Of a DNA stretch of 64,000 nt, positions 1 to 9,486 are shown one piece after another (the stretch's first letter is position 1; the number at the start of each line of letters is the position of its first letter). A program made the position numbers and the translations under genes. The stretch lies in the NCBI GenBank assembly GCA_024277205.1, contig JAJRVP010000005.1, forward strand, positions 1 through 64,000, read 5' to 3'. The notes under the pieces are model-generated. The model was not told the origin of the DNA and ran no database searches. It saw only the letters and a program-made list of their open reading frames with translations. This DNA comes from an archaeon (GTDB taxonomy: Archaea > Nanobdellota > Nanobdellia > CSSed11-243R1).

Positions 1-265
1 TGTAGTTTAAAGAATATGAATCAACTACATCTCCTTCAGTGTCTATTACAACAAGTTCTAATTGAGATGGAGATATTGCATTATTTTCATTATTGACATA
101 AATATATCCAAAAACAAGAAATTCTTCGCCTTCATCAACAAGAATTGTGTCAAAGTCATTGTGTTGTGGAAAAACATCCATTTTTATGTTATAATCAAGT
201 GCATGTGCAACACCAATAATTAATAAAAACATTAAGACTGACAATATAATTTTACTACTTTTCAA
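1..265 (-). CDS. secreted protein, N-terminal part only (runs off window start)
   Basis: Reverse-strand frame from a TTG start at 265: MKSSKIILSVLMFLLIIGVAHALDYNIKMDVFPQHNDFD..., typical signal peptide, open to window edge. Confidence 0.5.
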   Translation of the reverse strand, partial: MKSSKIILSVLMFLLIIGVAHALDYNIKMDVFPQHNDFDTILVDEGEEFLVFGYIYVNNENNAISPSQLELVVIDTEGDVVDSYSLNY

Positions 266-330
266 TTACATCACCCCTAAACAAATCCTAGGTTTTTGAG
301 CTTTATAAATATTACTCTCTAGAATTGGAA

Positions 331-533
331 TGGGGCGATAGGGACTTTCCCAACCTTTTCTTTTGGTCGAGCTTTTCTTTTTAAGAAAAGGTCGTTTTGA
401 ACCCTAATCAGCGGGTCTCTTCAGACCCATTGTTCTTCATTGCCGCAATGGGCTCAGCGCTCCACAACTGAGTTCTGGAGCCCGCCGTTTTTGGCAGTAG
501 TTTTCCACTTCTACCAAGTTAAACTATCGCCCC
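331..533 (-). tRNA. tRNA-Trp(CCA) with three putative introns
   Basis: Acceptor GGGGCGA/TCGCCCC, anticodon stem GCGGG/CCCGC with loop CTCCAGA, T-stem TAGGG/CCCTA. Removing ~488-508 (21 nt, D-stem 3' side), 416-473 (58 nt, anticodon loop) and ~51 nt in the T-loop (within 344-398) leaves a 73-nt cloverleaf. Confidence 0.85.
344..398 (-). repeat. T-loop intron region of tRNA-Trp, nearly identical to 1285-1339
   Basis: 53/55 nt identical to the corresponding region of the tRNA-Arg gene by direct comparison. Confidence 0.85.
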
Positions 534-573
534 ACTCTTTAAAAAAATAGAAATTAAACTTATAAAGTTTTCA

Positions 574-1224
574 TTATTCGTATTCCCTAAAAACTTCTGC
601 AAAAAGCCTTGCTGAAAACAAGAATGGATAAAACATTATTCCTCCAAATAAAAATCCTAAAAATGGAACAAACAAAAGTAATGCAAATAACAAATATACT
701 CCAAGTGAAATTGCATATGCTTTTAAATATGGTATCAATGCTCTTCTAATTCTTGGCAAAATTTCACTTAAACTTATTGCATATCTAATATCTTCGCTTG
801 CAGAATAAAGTATTATTGCCATTGGAAGCAAGAATATTGCAACTAAGAACATAATTGCACTTAAAATTGAAAGAGAAACACCCAATGTATTAAGAGTGGG
901 TGTACTTCCTGATGCTATTGTTGCTAAAGGATTTCCTAATAGGGTTGAAGATGCTACGCTTAATACGAGGGGTGGCAATAGGTATACTAATCCAATTATT
1001 ATGACAAAAAAACCGTGTTTTAGAAATATTTTCCAATTTTCAAGAGTAAACCAATGTGGGAGTTTATTGCTTTGTTGAAGGGTTTCTCTTATTGTTTCAA
1101 CCATATACCCAAAAATAAAGATAATGGGAAATAGAAGAAACCAAAAAACGCCTAGTATAAAGCCCATTAAGAAATTTTTAATATCAAGTATGGGATATTT
1201 TAATGCTTCAATATAATCTACCAT
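574..1224 (-). CDS. DUF4013-like multi-pass membrane protein
   Basis: 216 aa, hydrophobic, GYMVETIRETLQQSNKLPHWFTLENWKIFLKHG resembles DUF4013. Confidence 0.6.
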   Translation of the reverse strand: MVDYIEALKYPILDIKNFLMGFILGVFWFLLFPIIFIFGYMVETIRETLQQSNKLPHWFTLENWKIFLKHGFFVIIIGLVYLLPPLVLSVASSTLLGNPLATIASGSTPTLNTLGVSLSILSAIMFLVAIFLLPMAIILYSASEDIRYAISLSEILPRIRRALIPYLKAYAISLGVYLLFALLLFVPFLGFLFGGIMFYPFLFSARLFAEVFREYE

Positions 1225-1271
1225 TACCTCACCTTTATTTTCAATGTAACCAAAAGTTAAATATGTTATGA

Positions 1272-1486
1272 TGGCCCCGACGGGAATTTCCCAACCTTTT
1301 CTTTTGCTCGAGCTTTTCTTTTTAAGAAAAGGTCGTTTTGAACCCGCGACCTACTGCTTACACCCTTTTCCGCTTCGCGCAAAAGCGCGTCCGGAAAAAG
1401 TAGAAGGCAGTCGCTCTATCCAAATAGCTCCCTACCTTCTTGGCAACCTACCTTCTTACTAAGAAGGTGGACTGAGCTACGGGGCC
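1272..1486 (-). tRNA. tRNA-Arg(UCU) with three putative introns
   Basis: Acceptor GGCCCCG/CGGGGCC, D-stem GCTC/GAGC, anticodon stem ACTGC/GCAGT with loop CTTCTAA, T-stem GCGGG/CCCGT. Removing ~1423-1470 (48 nt, D-loop), 1359-1400 (42 nt, anticodon loop 37/38) and ~51 nt in the T-loop leaves a 74-nt cloverleaf. Confidence 0.85.
1285..1339 (-). repeat. T-loop intron region of tRNA-Arg, nearly identical to 344-398
   Basis: 53/55 nt identity by eye. Confidence 0.85.
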
Positions 1487-1521
1487 ATAATATCTTACAG
1501 AAATCTCATTTAAAAAACTTT

Positions 1522-1779
1522 TTAAGCCAATTCCCAGTACATTCTTTCCAGCTCTTTAGATCGCTCAATTTCATGGGCATATCTGTTTCTCATATAAGAG
1601 TACCACTTTCTTTTTAAAGCAGTTAATACTCCTGTTTTACTAACAAGTTTTTCTAGTTGAGACTCAATCATTTCTAATCTTTTACTTAAATCTTTTATTC
1701 TATTCTTTTCATTTTCATATTTTGCTAGAAAATAGGGATTTGTTAAAAAAGGACCATTCATAAATATGTATTGCAACAT
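1522..1779 (-). CDS. small predicted coiled-coil protein
   Basis: 85 aa ORF, charged helical composition. Confidence 0.5.
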   Translation of the reverse strand: MLQYIFMNGPFLTNPYFLAKYENEKNRIKDLSKRLEMIESQLEKLVSKTGVLTALKRKWYSYMRNRYAHEIERSKELERMYWELA

Positions 1780-1959
1780 TTTATTTTTAAACTTTATGGT
1801 AGTAATCTTTATAAAGAGATTTGATGTGTTTTGTTTGGTTAAAATGGGTGTAATTGATAGGTTTGGGGCATATATTGTAACTGTGCTTTTGCTAATCTGC
1901 TTGCTAATTCTCTTAGCCTAACCGAAAGTGTTTAAATCTTGATAATTTTATTTTAATGT

Positions 1960-4806
1960 ATGGTAAATTTTCAAAAAATTGAGGCTGTGTGGCAAGATAA
2001 ATGGGAAAAGGCAGGTATTTTTGAAGCAGACCCTGATAAGAGAATAAAATATTTTGCTACTGTGCCTTATCCATATACTTCTGGCCCATTTCACATAGGA
2101 CATGGAAGGACATATACTATTGCAGATGTATTTGTAAGATACCACAGAATGAAGGGAGAAAATGTTCTCTGGCCAATGGCATTTCATGTAACTGGCACAC
2201 CAGTATTAGCAATTTCTAAAAGAATAAAAAATGGAGAAAAGGAGTTTATAAAACAATTTGAAAATTATGTAATGCTTCATGAAAAAGACGAAAATAAAGT
2301 TAAAGAAATTGTAAGGGGTTTTGTTGAACCTGAAAATGTAATGAAATATTTTGCTTTGACTTTTAAAAAAGATTTTAAATCAATTGGCTGCTCAATTGAT
2401 TGGAGAAGGGAATTCACAACAAATGATTCTGAATACAATAAATTCATAGAATGGCAATTTGAGAAGCTTAAGGAGTTAGGATTTCTTACAAAGGGAAACT
2501 ACCCTATATTATATTGTCCAAATTGTAAAAATGCGGTTGGTGAGGATGATATAAAAAGTGGGGATCAAATAAAAGCTGAGGTTGGAGAATGGCAGCTTTG
2601 GAAATTTCCATTTGAAGATAAATTTATTGTTTGTGCAACTCTTCGTCCAGAAACAATCTATGGGGTTACAAATATATGGATAAATCCAGATGGTGCTTAT
2701 GTTGAAGCAAAAGTTGAGAATGAGATTTGGATAATAAGTAAGGAAGCTGCTGAAAAATTAAAATTCCAAGGAAGAAAGGTTGAAATTTTAAGAGAATTTT
2801 TAGGAAAAGAATTAATTGGAAAAAATGCAAAAAGCCCAATAGATGAAAAGGAAATCCCTATTTACGAAGGAAAATTTGTAGATTCAAAAAGTGGAAGTGG
2901 GGTTGTTTTTTCTGTTCCTGCGCACGCCCCATATGATTGGATTGCTTTGCAAGATTTAAAAAAGAAAGGAAAAGCAAGTGATGTTAAACCAATTTCAATA
3001 ATAAAAATTCGAGGTTATTCTGAATTTCCTGCAAAAGATGCTTGTGAAAAATTTGGAATTAAGAGTCAGGAAGAAAAAGATAAACTTGAAAAGGCAACTG
3101 AAGAAATATACAAAGCAGAATTTTATTCTGGTATATTAAAAGAAAATTGTGGTGAATTCTCAGGAAATAAAATTGCTAATGTTAAGGATAAAGTTATTGA
3201 AAAATTCAGAAAAGAGAAAAAACTTGACTTTATGTATGATGTGTTTGCAATTGAAAAACCAGTGTATTGCAGGTGTGGAACAGAAATTGTTGTTTCAATG
3301 TTAAAAGATCAGTGGTTTATTGATTATAGCAATGAAAAATGGAAAAAATTAGCAAGAAGTTGCTTGAAAGAAATGGAAATTATTCCTGAAATATATAGGA
3401 AACTTTTTGAGGATACGATTGAGTGGGTTCATCAAAGACCTGCTGCTAGAAAAAGAGGGCTTGGCACAAAACTTCCATTTGATAAAAATTGGATAATTGA
3501 AAGTCTTTCTGATTCAACAATTTACATGGCATTTTATACTGTAATCCACCATATAAAGAAAAATAATATTTATGCTGAAAAATTATCAACTGAATTTTGG
3601 GATTACATATTCCTTGGAAAAGGAAATGTTAATGAAGTTATTGAATCTACTGGGATAAAAAAAGAAATTTTAGAAGAAATGCGCAATGAATTTGAATATT
3701 GGTATCCTATTGATTTAAGGCATACTGCAATTGCACATATAACAAACCACCTAACTTTCTATATATTCAATCATGCAGCAATATTTCCAAAAAACAAATG
3801 GCCAAAAAGAATAACTTTAAACGAATTGCTTATACGCGAAGGTAAAAAGATGTCAAAAAGCCTTGGAAATGTTATTCCATTGGCAGAGGTTCCAAAAAAA
3901 TATGGGGCTGATTTGTTTAGATTCTACATGGCATATGGTGCTGATTTATCATCTATAATGGACTTTAGGGAATCAGAGGTTTTAGCTCTAAAAAATAAAC
4001 TTCTGCAATTCTATAACCTTATTGTTAGTGAAAAAAAATCAAAGTATGCAATAGACAATTCTGTGAAATGGCTTTTGTCAAGGTTTAATAAAAATATAAA
4101 AATAGCAACAGAATTCCTTGAGAAATATTCTCCAAGACAATATGTCCAAACTGCGTTTTTTAACATAATGAATGACATTACATATTTTAAAAGACGTTCA
4201 AAAAATACAGGTGTATTATTAGAAAAAATTTTCCCAGCATGGCTTAAATTACTTTCTCCAGTTATACCTCATCTTTGTGAAGAACTTTGGAAAGAGATTG
4301 GTAACAAAGATTTTGTTTCAATAGAAAAATGGCCAGTATATAACAAAAATGAAATTAATGACGAAGTTGAAGCTGGTGAAGAAATAATAAAAAACCTTGT
4401 TGGGGACATAAATAAAATAATAAAACTTGTTGGAAAAGAGCCAAAGAAAATAAAACTTTTTGTTTCAGAAGGATGGAAATATTTAGTTTTTGAAAATGTT
4501 AAAAAAGAATTGGAAAAAGGAAATGTGAATTTCAAAGCAATAATGAAAAATTTAATGGAAATTGATGAGCTTAAAAAACATGGAAAAGAACTAAGTGCTC
4601 TTCTTCAAAAAATATTAAAGAATACGAGCAAAATCCCAGAAGTATTAATTGGGAAAGAAAAAGAATTTGAAATAATAACTGAGGCAAAAGAGTTTTTAGA
4701 AAAAGAATTTGGATGTAATCTTGAGATTAAACCTGCTGAGAGGAGTAAAGAAGCAAAAGCAAAGCAGGCTTTGCCAAATAAACCTGCAATTTTGGTGGAA
4801 ACATGA
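1960..4806 (+). CDS. leuS: leucyl-tRNA synthetase (archaeal type)
   Basis: HIGH-like GPFHIGHGRTY, KMSKSLGN, full-length 948 aa. Confidence 0.97.
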   Translation: MVNFQKIEAVWQDKWEKAGIFEADPDKRIKYFATVPYPYTSGPFHIGHGRTYTIADVFVRYHRMKGENVLWPMAFHVTGTPVLAISKRIKNGEKEFIKQFENYVMLHEKDENKVKEIVRGFVEPENVMKYFALTFKKDFKSIGCSIDWRREFTTNDSEYNKFIEWQFEKLKELGFLTKGNYPILYCPNCKNAVGEDDIKSGDQIKAEVGEWQLWKFPFEDKFIVCATLRPETIYGVTNIWINPDGAYVEAKVENEIWIISKEAAEKLKFQGRKVEILREFLGKELIGKNAKSPIDEKEIPIYEGKFVDSKSGSGVVFSVPAHAPYDWIALQDLKKKGKASDVKPISIIKIRGYSEFPAKDACEKFGIKSQEEKDKLEKATEEIYKAEFYSGILKENCGEFSGNKIANVKDKVIEKFRKEKKLDFMYDVFAIEKPVYCRCGTEIVVSMLKDQWFIDYSNEKWKKLARSCLKEMEIIPEIYRKLFEDTIEWVHQRPAARKRGLGTKLPFDKNWIIESLSDSTIYMAFYTVIHHIKKNNIYAEKLSTEFWDYIFLGKGNVNEVIESTGIKKEILEEMRNEFEYWYPIDLRHTAIAHITNHLTFYIFNHAAIFPKNKWPKRITLNELLIREGKKMSKSLGNVIPLAEVPKKYGADLFRFYMAYGADLSSIMDFRESEVLALKNKLLQFYNLIVSEKKSKYAIDNSVKWLLSRFNKNIKIATEFLEKYSPRQYVQTAFFNIMNDITYFKRRSKNTGVLLEKIFPAWLKLLSPVIPHLCEELWKEIGNKDFVSIEKWPVYNKNEINDEVEAGEEIIKNLVGDINKIIKLVGKEPKKIKLFVSEGWKYLVFENVKKELEKGNVNFKAIMKNLMEIDELKKHGKELSALLQKILKNTSKIPEVLIGKEKEFEIITEAKEFLEKEFGCNLEIKPAERSKEAKAKQALPNKPAILVET

Positions 4807-5303
4807 TACTAACAAAAAATGAGATATTAAAGGCAATTGAAAAAAAAGAATTAGTTATAAAACCACTTAATAAAAATCAGATTGGTGCTGGCTCAATTGA
4901 TTTGACTCTTGACAACCAATTTAGAATTTTCAAAAAAGATAGTCTTATCAAAATAAGTGAAAATGTTGATTATAAAAAATATACAAAGCTCATTAAAGCA
5001 AAGAAAATTGTTTTGCAACCCCGGGAGATGGCTCTTGGAATAACAAAAGAAAAATTAAAACTTCCCCCAACTTTGTGTGGTTGGCTCCAAGGTAGAAGCA
5101 GGTTTGCAAGGTTGGGTCTTGTTGTTCATGTAACTGCAAGTTTTGTGCAACCTGGCTCTGAAAATAAACAAGTGCTTGAAATGATTAATCTCGGAAAAAA
5201 TCCGATTGAAATCCATGCTGGCGACAGAATTTGTCAATTAATACTTGAACGAACAGAAGGAAAAGCAAAATTTAAGGGTAAATTTGTTAATCAAAATCTT
5301 TAG
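4803..5303 (+). CDS. dcd: dCTP deaminase
   Basis: GAGSIDLTLDNQFRIF, GWLQGRSRFARLGLVVHVTAS; overlaps the leuS stop. Confidence 0.9.
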   Translation: MILTKNEILKAIEKKELVIKPLNKNQIGAGSIDLTLDNQFRIFKKDSLIKISENVDYKKYTKLIKAKKIVLQPREMALGITKEKLKLPPTLCGWLQGRSRFARLGLVVHVTASFVQPGSENKQVLEMINLGKNPIEIHAGDRICQLILERTEGKAKFKGKFVNQNL

Positions 5304-5311
5304 GTGTAAAG

Positions 5312-7051
5312 ATGAATAGCAAGGAACTAAAAAAGAAGTATATTGAATTTTTCAAAAAGAAAGGGCATGTGGAAATAAAAACATCCTCTCTTATTCCTGA
5401 GAATGACCCCACTGTTCTTTTTACAACAGCAGGCATGCATCCTCTTGTGCCTTTTCTTTTAGGGCAACCACATCCTGCTGGCAGAAGATTGGTAAGTGTG
5501 CAAAAATGTTTGAGAACAGGAGACATAGATGATGTTGGGGATGCAACCCATAATACTTTTTTTGAAATGCTTGGAAATTGGTCATTGGGAGATTATTGGA
5601 AAAAAGAAACAATTGAATGGTGCTATGAATTTTTGATAAAAGAATTAAAAATCAATCCAAACAAATTACATGTGAGTGTTTTTGCTGGAGATGAATTAAT
5701 ACCAAAAGATAGCGAATCTGCTGAAATTTGGATATCTCTAGGAATACCAAAAGAAAGAATTCATTTCTTGCCAAGAGAAGATAATTGGTGGGGTCCTGCT
5801 GGAGAAACAGGTCCATGTGGTCCTGATACTGAGATGTTTATTGATACTGGAAAAGAAAAATGTTCCCCAAATTGTAAACCAGGGTGTAATTGTGGAAAAT
5901 ATTTTGAAGTTTGGAATGCTGTTTTTATGGAATATAACAAAACAAAAGGTGGAAATTTCGAACCATTAAAACAAAAAAATGTTGACACTGGGATGGGTGT
6001 TGAAAGAACAACTGCTGTTCTAAACAATTGTAAAAGTGTTTATGAAACAGACTTATTCAAACCAATAATAGATAAAATAAAAGAACTTTCTAAAAAAGAG
6101 GATACAAAAGCAGAAAGAATAATTGCTGACCATCTTCGTGCTGCAACATTTGTGCTTGCTGAAAAAATTGTTCCTTCAAATATTGAAAGGGGATACATTT
6201 TGCGAAGATTAATACGAAGAGCAATAAGATTTGGAAGAATTCTTGAAATGGAAAAAGGATTTACAAAAGAAATTGTAGAAGTTGTTATTGACAACTACAA
6301 AGATGAATATCCAGAACTTGAAAAAAATAAAGATTTCATATTTGAAGAGTTGGAAAAAGAAGAAGAAAGATTTATGAAAACACTTGAAGCTGGATTAAAA
6401 GTTTTTAATAAACTTGCGAAAGAGGGAGATATTTCTGGTGAAAAAGCATTCCTTTTATTCCAATCTTATGGCTTCCCATTAGAAATGACGGTTGAGCTTG
6501 CAAAAGAGAGAGAATTAAAAGTTGATGTTGATGGATTTCATAAAGCATACAAAAAGCACCAGGAGATATCCAGAGTTGGTGCTGAAAAAGAATTTAAAGG
6601 TGGACTAGCAGATAGCTCATACGAAACAACAAAACTTCACACTGCAACACATTTGCTTGCTGAAGCATTAAGAAGAGTTCTTAAAAGAGATATTGTTCAA
6701 AAGGGTTCTAACATAACACCTGAAAGATTAAGGTTTGATTTTAACTTTGATAGAAAATTAACAGATGAAGAAATCAAAAAAATTGAAGATTTAGTTAATG
6801 AAAAAATAAAAGAGGGGCTTCCCGTCATTAAAAAAGAAATGACACTTGAAGAAGCTAAGAAGATTGGAGCACAAGGTGTTTTTGAAGGAAAATATGGTGA
6901 AAAGGTTTTTGTTTATTTTATTAATGATTTTTCAAAAGAAATTTGTGGTGGGCCCCATGTTAAAAATACAAAAGAGCTTGGAGAATTTAAAATAGTCAAA
7001 CAAAAATCTATTGCTGCTGGAGTAAGAAGAATAAAAGCAATTGTTAAATAG
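5312..7051 (+). CDS. alaS: alanyl-tRNA synthetase, short form
   Basis: DPTVLFTTAGMHPLVPFLLGQPHP, TFFEMLGNWSLGDYW; editing-domain motifs HTATHLL and CGGPHV; 579 aa with no C-Ala domain. Confidence 0.93.
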   Translation: MNSKELKKKYIEFFKKKGHVEIKTSSLIPENDPTVLFTTAGMHPLVPFLLGQPHPAGRRLVSVQKCLRTGDIDDVGDATHNTFFEMLGNWSLGDYWKKETIEWCYEFLIKELKINPNKLHVSVFAGDELIPKDSESAEIWISLGIPKERIHFLPREDNWWGPAGETGPCGPDTEMFIDTGKEKCSPNCKPGCNCGKYFEVWNAVFMEYNKTKGGNFEPLKQKNVDTGMGVERTTAVLNNCKSVYETDLFKPIIDKIKELSKKEDTKAERIIADHLRAATFVLAEKIVPSNIERGYILRRLIRRAIRFGRILEMEKGFTKEIVEVVIDNYKDEYPELEKNKDFIFEELEKEEERFMKTLEAGLKVFNKLAKEGDISGEKAFLLFQSYGFPLEMTVELAKERELKVDVDGFHKAYKKHQEISRVGAEKEFKGGLADSSYETTKLHTATHLLAEALRRVLKRDIVQKGSNITPERLRFDFNFDRKLTDEEIKKIEDLVNEKIKEGLPVIKKEMTLEEAKKIGAQGVFEGKYGEKVFVYFINDFSKEICGGPHVKNTKELGEFKIVKQKSIAAGVRRIKAIVK

Positions 7052-7072
7052 AAATAATTACTTCTTCTTTTT

Positions 7073-7477
7073 ATGAGATTAACAGTTAAAGCAATTGTTA
7101 TTATTATTCTTGCCATAATTGTAGCTGCTGTTGCAATTATGTATGCTTTTGGTGTTTTTTCTCAAAGTGGAGAACAAGCAGGTTCATATTGGGAATTTAG
7201 TTTTAATATAACAAAAGGGACAACAGAAAGGGCTGGAGATCAACCTCCGACAGTTAGTAGTTGTAATAATGTTGGGGAAAAATGTTTTGGAAGTAATTCT
7301 AACTGTTGTGGGGATTTAGTTTGTAGGCCAGAATATGCTGGCGGAGATTTAAAATGCCTTCCTTGTGGAGATGGAGATTTGATTGCTGGAACAGGGGACT
7401 TTTGCGAAAGAAATGATGATTGTTGTTCTGGAAAAACCTGCCATAATGTAGGAAGTAATAACGCCTACTGTGCCTAG
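7073..7477 (+). CDS. membrane-anchored cysteine-knot-like small protein
   Basis: N-terminal TM helix, then CNNVGEKCFGSNSNCCGDLVCRPEY...CGDGDLIAGTGDFCERNDDCCSGKTC. Confidence 0.6.
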   Translation: MRLTVKAIVIIILAIIVAAVAIMYAFGVFSQSGEQAGSYWEFSFNITKGTTERAGDQPPTVSSCNNVGEKCFGSNSNCCGDLVCRPEYAGGDLKCLPCGDGDLIAGTGDFCERNDDCCSGKTCHNVGSNNAYCA

Positions 7478-7513
7478 CTAATTAAAATTAGAAAAAGGAA
7501 AAAATAAGTTTAC

Positions 7514-7816
7514 TTATCCAAACAACCCTGCTAGTCCTGCTGCAGCTTCTTCTTCAGTCTTCTTCTCTTCTTTTTTCTCTTCTTTCTTTTCTGCTGGTGC
7601 TGAAGCTGCTGGTGCTGCTGCCACAGGTGCTGCTGCTACTGCTGATGCTTTTTCAATTATCTCTTCTATGTTTGCACCTTCAAGTGCTGAAACAACTGCT
7701 TTAATCATTCCAATGTCTGCATTTGCTCCTGCTGCTTCAAGAACTTTTTTCATATTTTCTTCATTTATCTCCTTTCCTGCTTTATGTAGCAATAAAGCCG
7801 CATACATCATCTCCAT
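7514..7816 (-). CDS. rpl12: 50S ribosomal protein L12 (P1-type)
   Basis: [30 protein letters not shown]..., Ala/Glu-rich C-terminus ending AAGLAGLFG. Confidence 0.95.
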   Translation of the reverse strand: MEMMYAALLLHKAGKEINEENMKKVLEAAGANADIGMIKAVVSALEGANIEEIIEKASAVAAAPVAAAPAASAPAEKKEEKKEEKKTEEEAAAGLAGLFG

Positions 7817-7818
7817 TT

Positions 7819-8760
7819 TTAATCACCCTCTTTTTGAGTATTACCCTCTGAATCTTTTGATTCTTCAGGTTTTTCTTCTTTTGTTTCTTGTTTTGGTTTG
7901 TGTTCCTCAACATATGAATCTAATTCGCTTGCTTGTGCTTGAGCCTTAGCCAGAATTTCACCTGCTAAGGCATCGACAAAAATATCTTTTTCTTTTGCAA
8001 GTGTTTTAGCCTCATTAAATGCTTTTGAAATTAATAATGAAATGTTTTGTTTTGTTGGATATGGTAATCCAATTGATAACTTAAATGCTTGGTTTGCTGC
8101 AGATTCTAATTTTGAAATATATTCTTTAACATCAAATACCAACACATCCTTTCCAAATACATAACCCTCCTCCCAAGCACCACTAAATTCTAATCCAATC
8201 TCCATTGGTTTTATTCCAAGTTTTATAAGCAAGTCTGCAACATCCTCTGAAATTTCTTCTCCTTTCTTAACAATAACTGAATCTTCTTGTACAACAATTT
8301 TTCCAGCTTCAACTTTAACTTTGAGTCCTTTCGATTTTAATTCGGATAACATTGGACCTGGTGCAAATGGAGTTGGCCCTGCGCTTATAACAATATCTTC
8401 TGGTGCAATTTGCCCTGGTTTTGCAAATGCAGGTGCTTTATTTTGTGAAAATAATTTTGAGATTTTAAATGGGTCTAATTGAGATAGAATAATTGCTGGC
8501 ATGCCTTCTAATTTTTCTTTTAATTCTTCTATGCCCTTTAGTTTTTCTTTGCATTTTTCAATTGCAAATTTAATAATAGATTTCTTAACTACTTCAATGT
8601 GCATGTTTTCCCTAAGTTTGTTTCTTAAGTTGTGCATTTCTCCTGCTGGAATCCCTTTCATGTCTACTATGCCAATTGTTTTGCTGGTTTGCATTTTTTC
8701 TGCTATTTCATCTATCTTTTTTACTTTCTCTTCTGGCAATTTTTTTGTGAGTATTGTCAT
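7819..8760 (-). CDS. rplP0: 50S ribosomal protein L10 (P0)
   Basis: 313 aa, L10/P0 sequence and operon context. Confidence 0.95.
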   Translation of the reverse strand: MTILTKKLPEEKVKKIDEIAEKMQTSKTIGIVDMKGIPAGEMHNLRNKLRENMHIEVVKKSIIKFAIEKCKEKLKGIEELKEKLEGMPAIILSQLDPFKISKLFSQNKAPAFAKPGQIAPEDIVISAGPTPFAPGPMLSELKSKGLKVKVEAGKIVVQEDSVIVKKGEEISEDVADLLIKLGIKPMEIGLEFSGAWEEGYVFGKDVLVFDVKEYISKLESAANQAFKLSIGLPYPTKQNISLLISKAFNEAKTLAKEKDIFVDALAGEILAKAQAQASELDSYVEEHKPKQETKEEKPEESKDSEGNTQKEGD

Positions 8761-9410
8761 TATAGCATCACCGGTTTTGACATAGTAAATTTAACATATG
8801 TTTTTTTAATCTGTTGGTCCCCTCTTGGAAGTTTTTTCTTGACAAAATCATAAATAGTTGAAATATTTTGGGCTATTTCTTCATCCTTCATATCTTCTGT
8901 TCCAACAATTGTAGAAACAACTGGTTGTTTTTTTGCTTGAATTCTAACTGTTTTTTGCAATTTCTTAACTAAGGATTTTAAATCTGCTTTTGGAGGAACA
9001 ATACATCCTGATTTTGGATTGGGCATTTTTCCTTTTGGACCAAAAATTTTACCAAAGGTTGCTGCAATATCAGTCATAATTGTTGCTTGAGCAATGAAAT
9101 AATCAAAGTCATTTGCAAGTTTTTTGATTTCTTTCTTTTTTCCAGCCCATTTTGAGAATTCTTCTTTTGTAATTACTTTGTCGCACGCTTCTCTTGCCTG
9201 AGTAACTAAATCCTTATCAACAAGTGCGCAGACTTTTATCTTTTTTCCAATTCCATTTGGAAGAATAAGAAATTCATCTATTTTATTTTCTGGATTTTTT
9301 AAATCTACATCTTTTAACACAATAGAGAAGTCAACTGATTGTTTGAACTTTCTCTTTTTTGCTTCGCTTCTTAATTTTTTAAGTGCTTCTAAAATTTTAT
9401 TTTGTTCCAT
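8760..9410 (-). CDS. rpl1: 50S ribosomal protein L1
   Basis: FGKIFGPKGKMPNPKSGCIVPP; the ORF-track N-terminus (to 9476) looks like translated leader, preferred start MEQNKILEAL at 9410. Confidence 0.95.
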   Translation of the reverse strand: MEQNKILEALKKLRSEAKKRKFKQSVDFSIVLKDVDLKNPENKIDEFLILPNGIGKKIKVCALVDKDLVTQAREACDKVITKEEFSKWAGKKKEIKKLANDFDYFIAQATIMTDIAATFGKIFGPKGKMPNPKSGCIVPPKADLKSLVKKLQKTVRIQAKKQPVVSTIVGTEDMKDEEIAQNISTIYDFVKKKLPRGDQQIKKTYVKFTMSKPVML

Positions 9411-9425
9411 TGTCTCCACCATCTC

Positions 9426-9486
9426 CCACCGAAGTGGTAAAAGCGACGTGGAACGACCATGAAGGTGGCAAGCCACCTTTGGTCGT
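9426..9486 (-). promoter_or_regulatory. structured leader upstream of rpl1 (candidate L1 autoregulatory site)
   Basis: RNA-sense ACGACCA-AAGGTGG-CTTG-CCACCTT-CA-TGGTCGT (9453-9486) followed by CCAC-TTCG-GTGG (9426-9437). Confidence 0.4.

Noticed and set aside
416-473. tRNA-Trp anticodon intron as a C/D box guide RNA, as in some Euryarchaeota
   Set aside because: CTGA motifs are present but no convincing RUGAUGA box C; the 58-nt intron is better explained by two simple hairpins.
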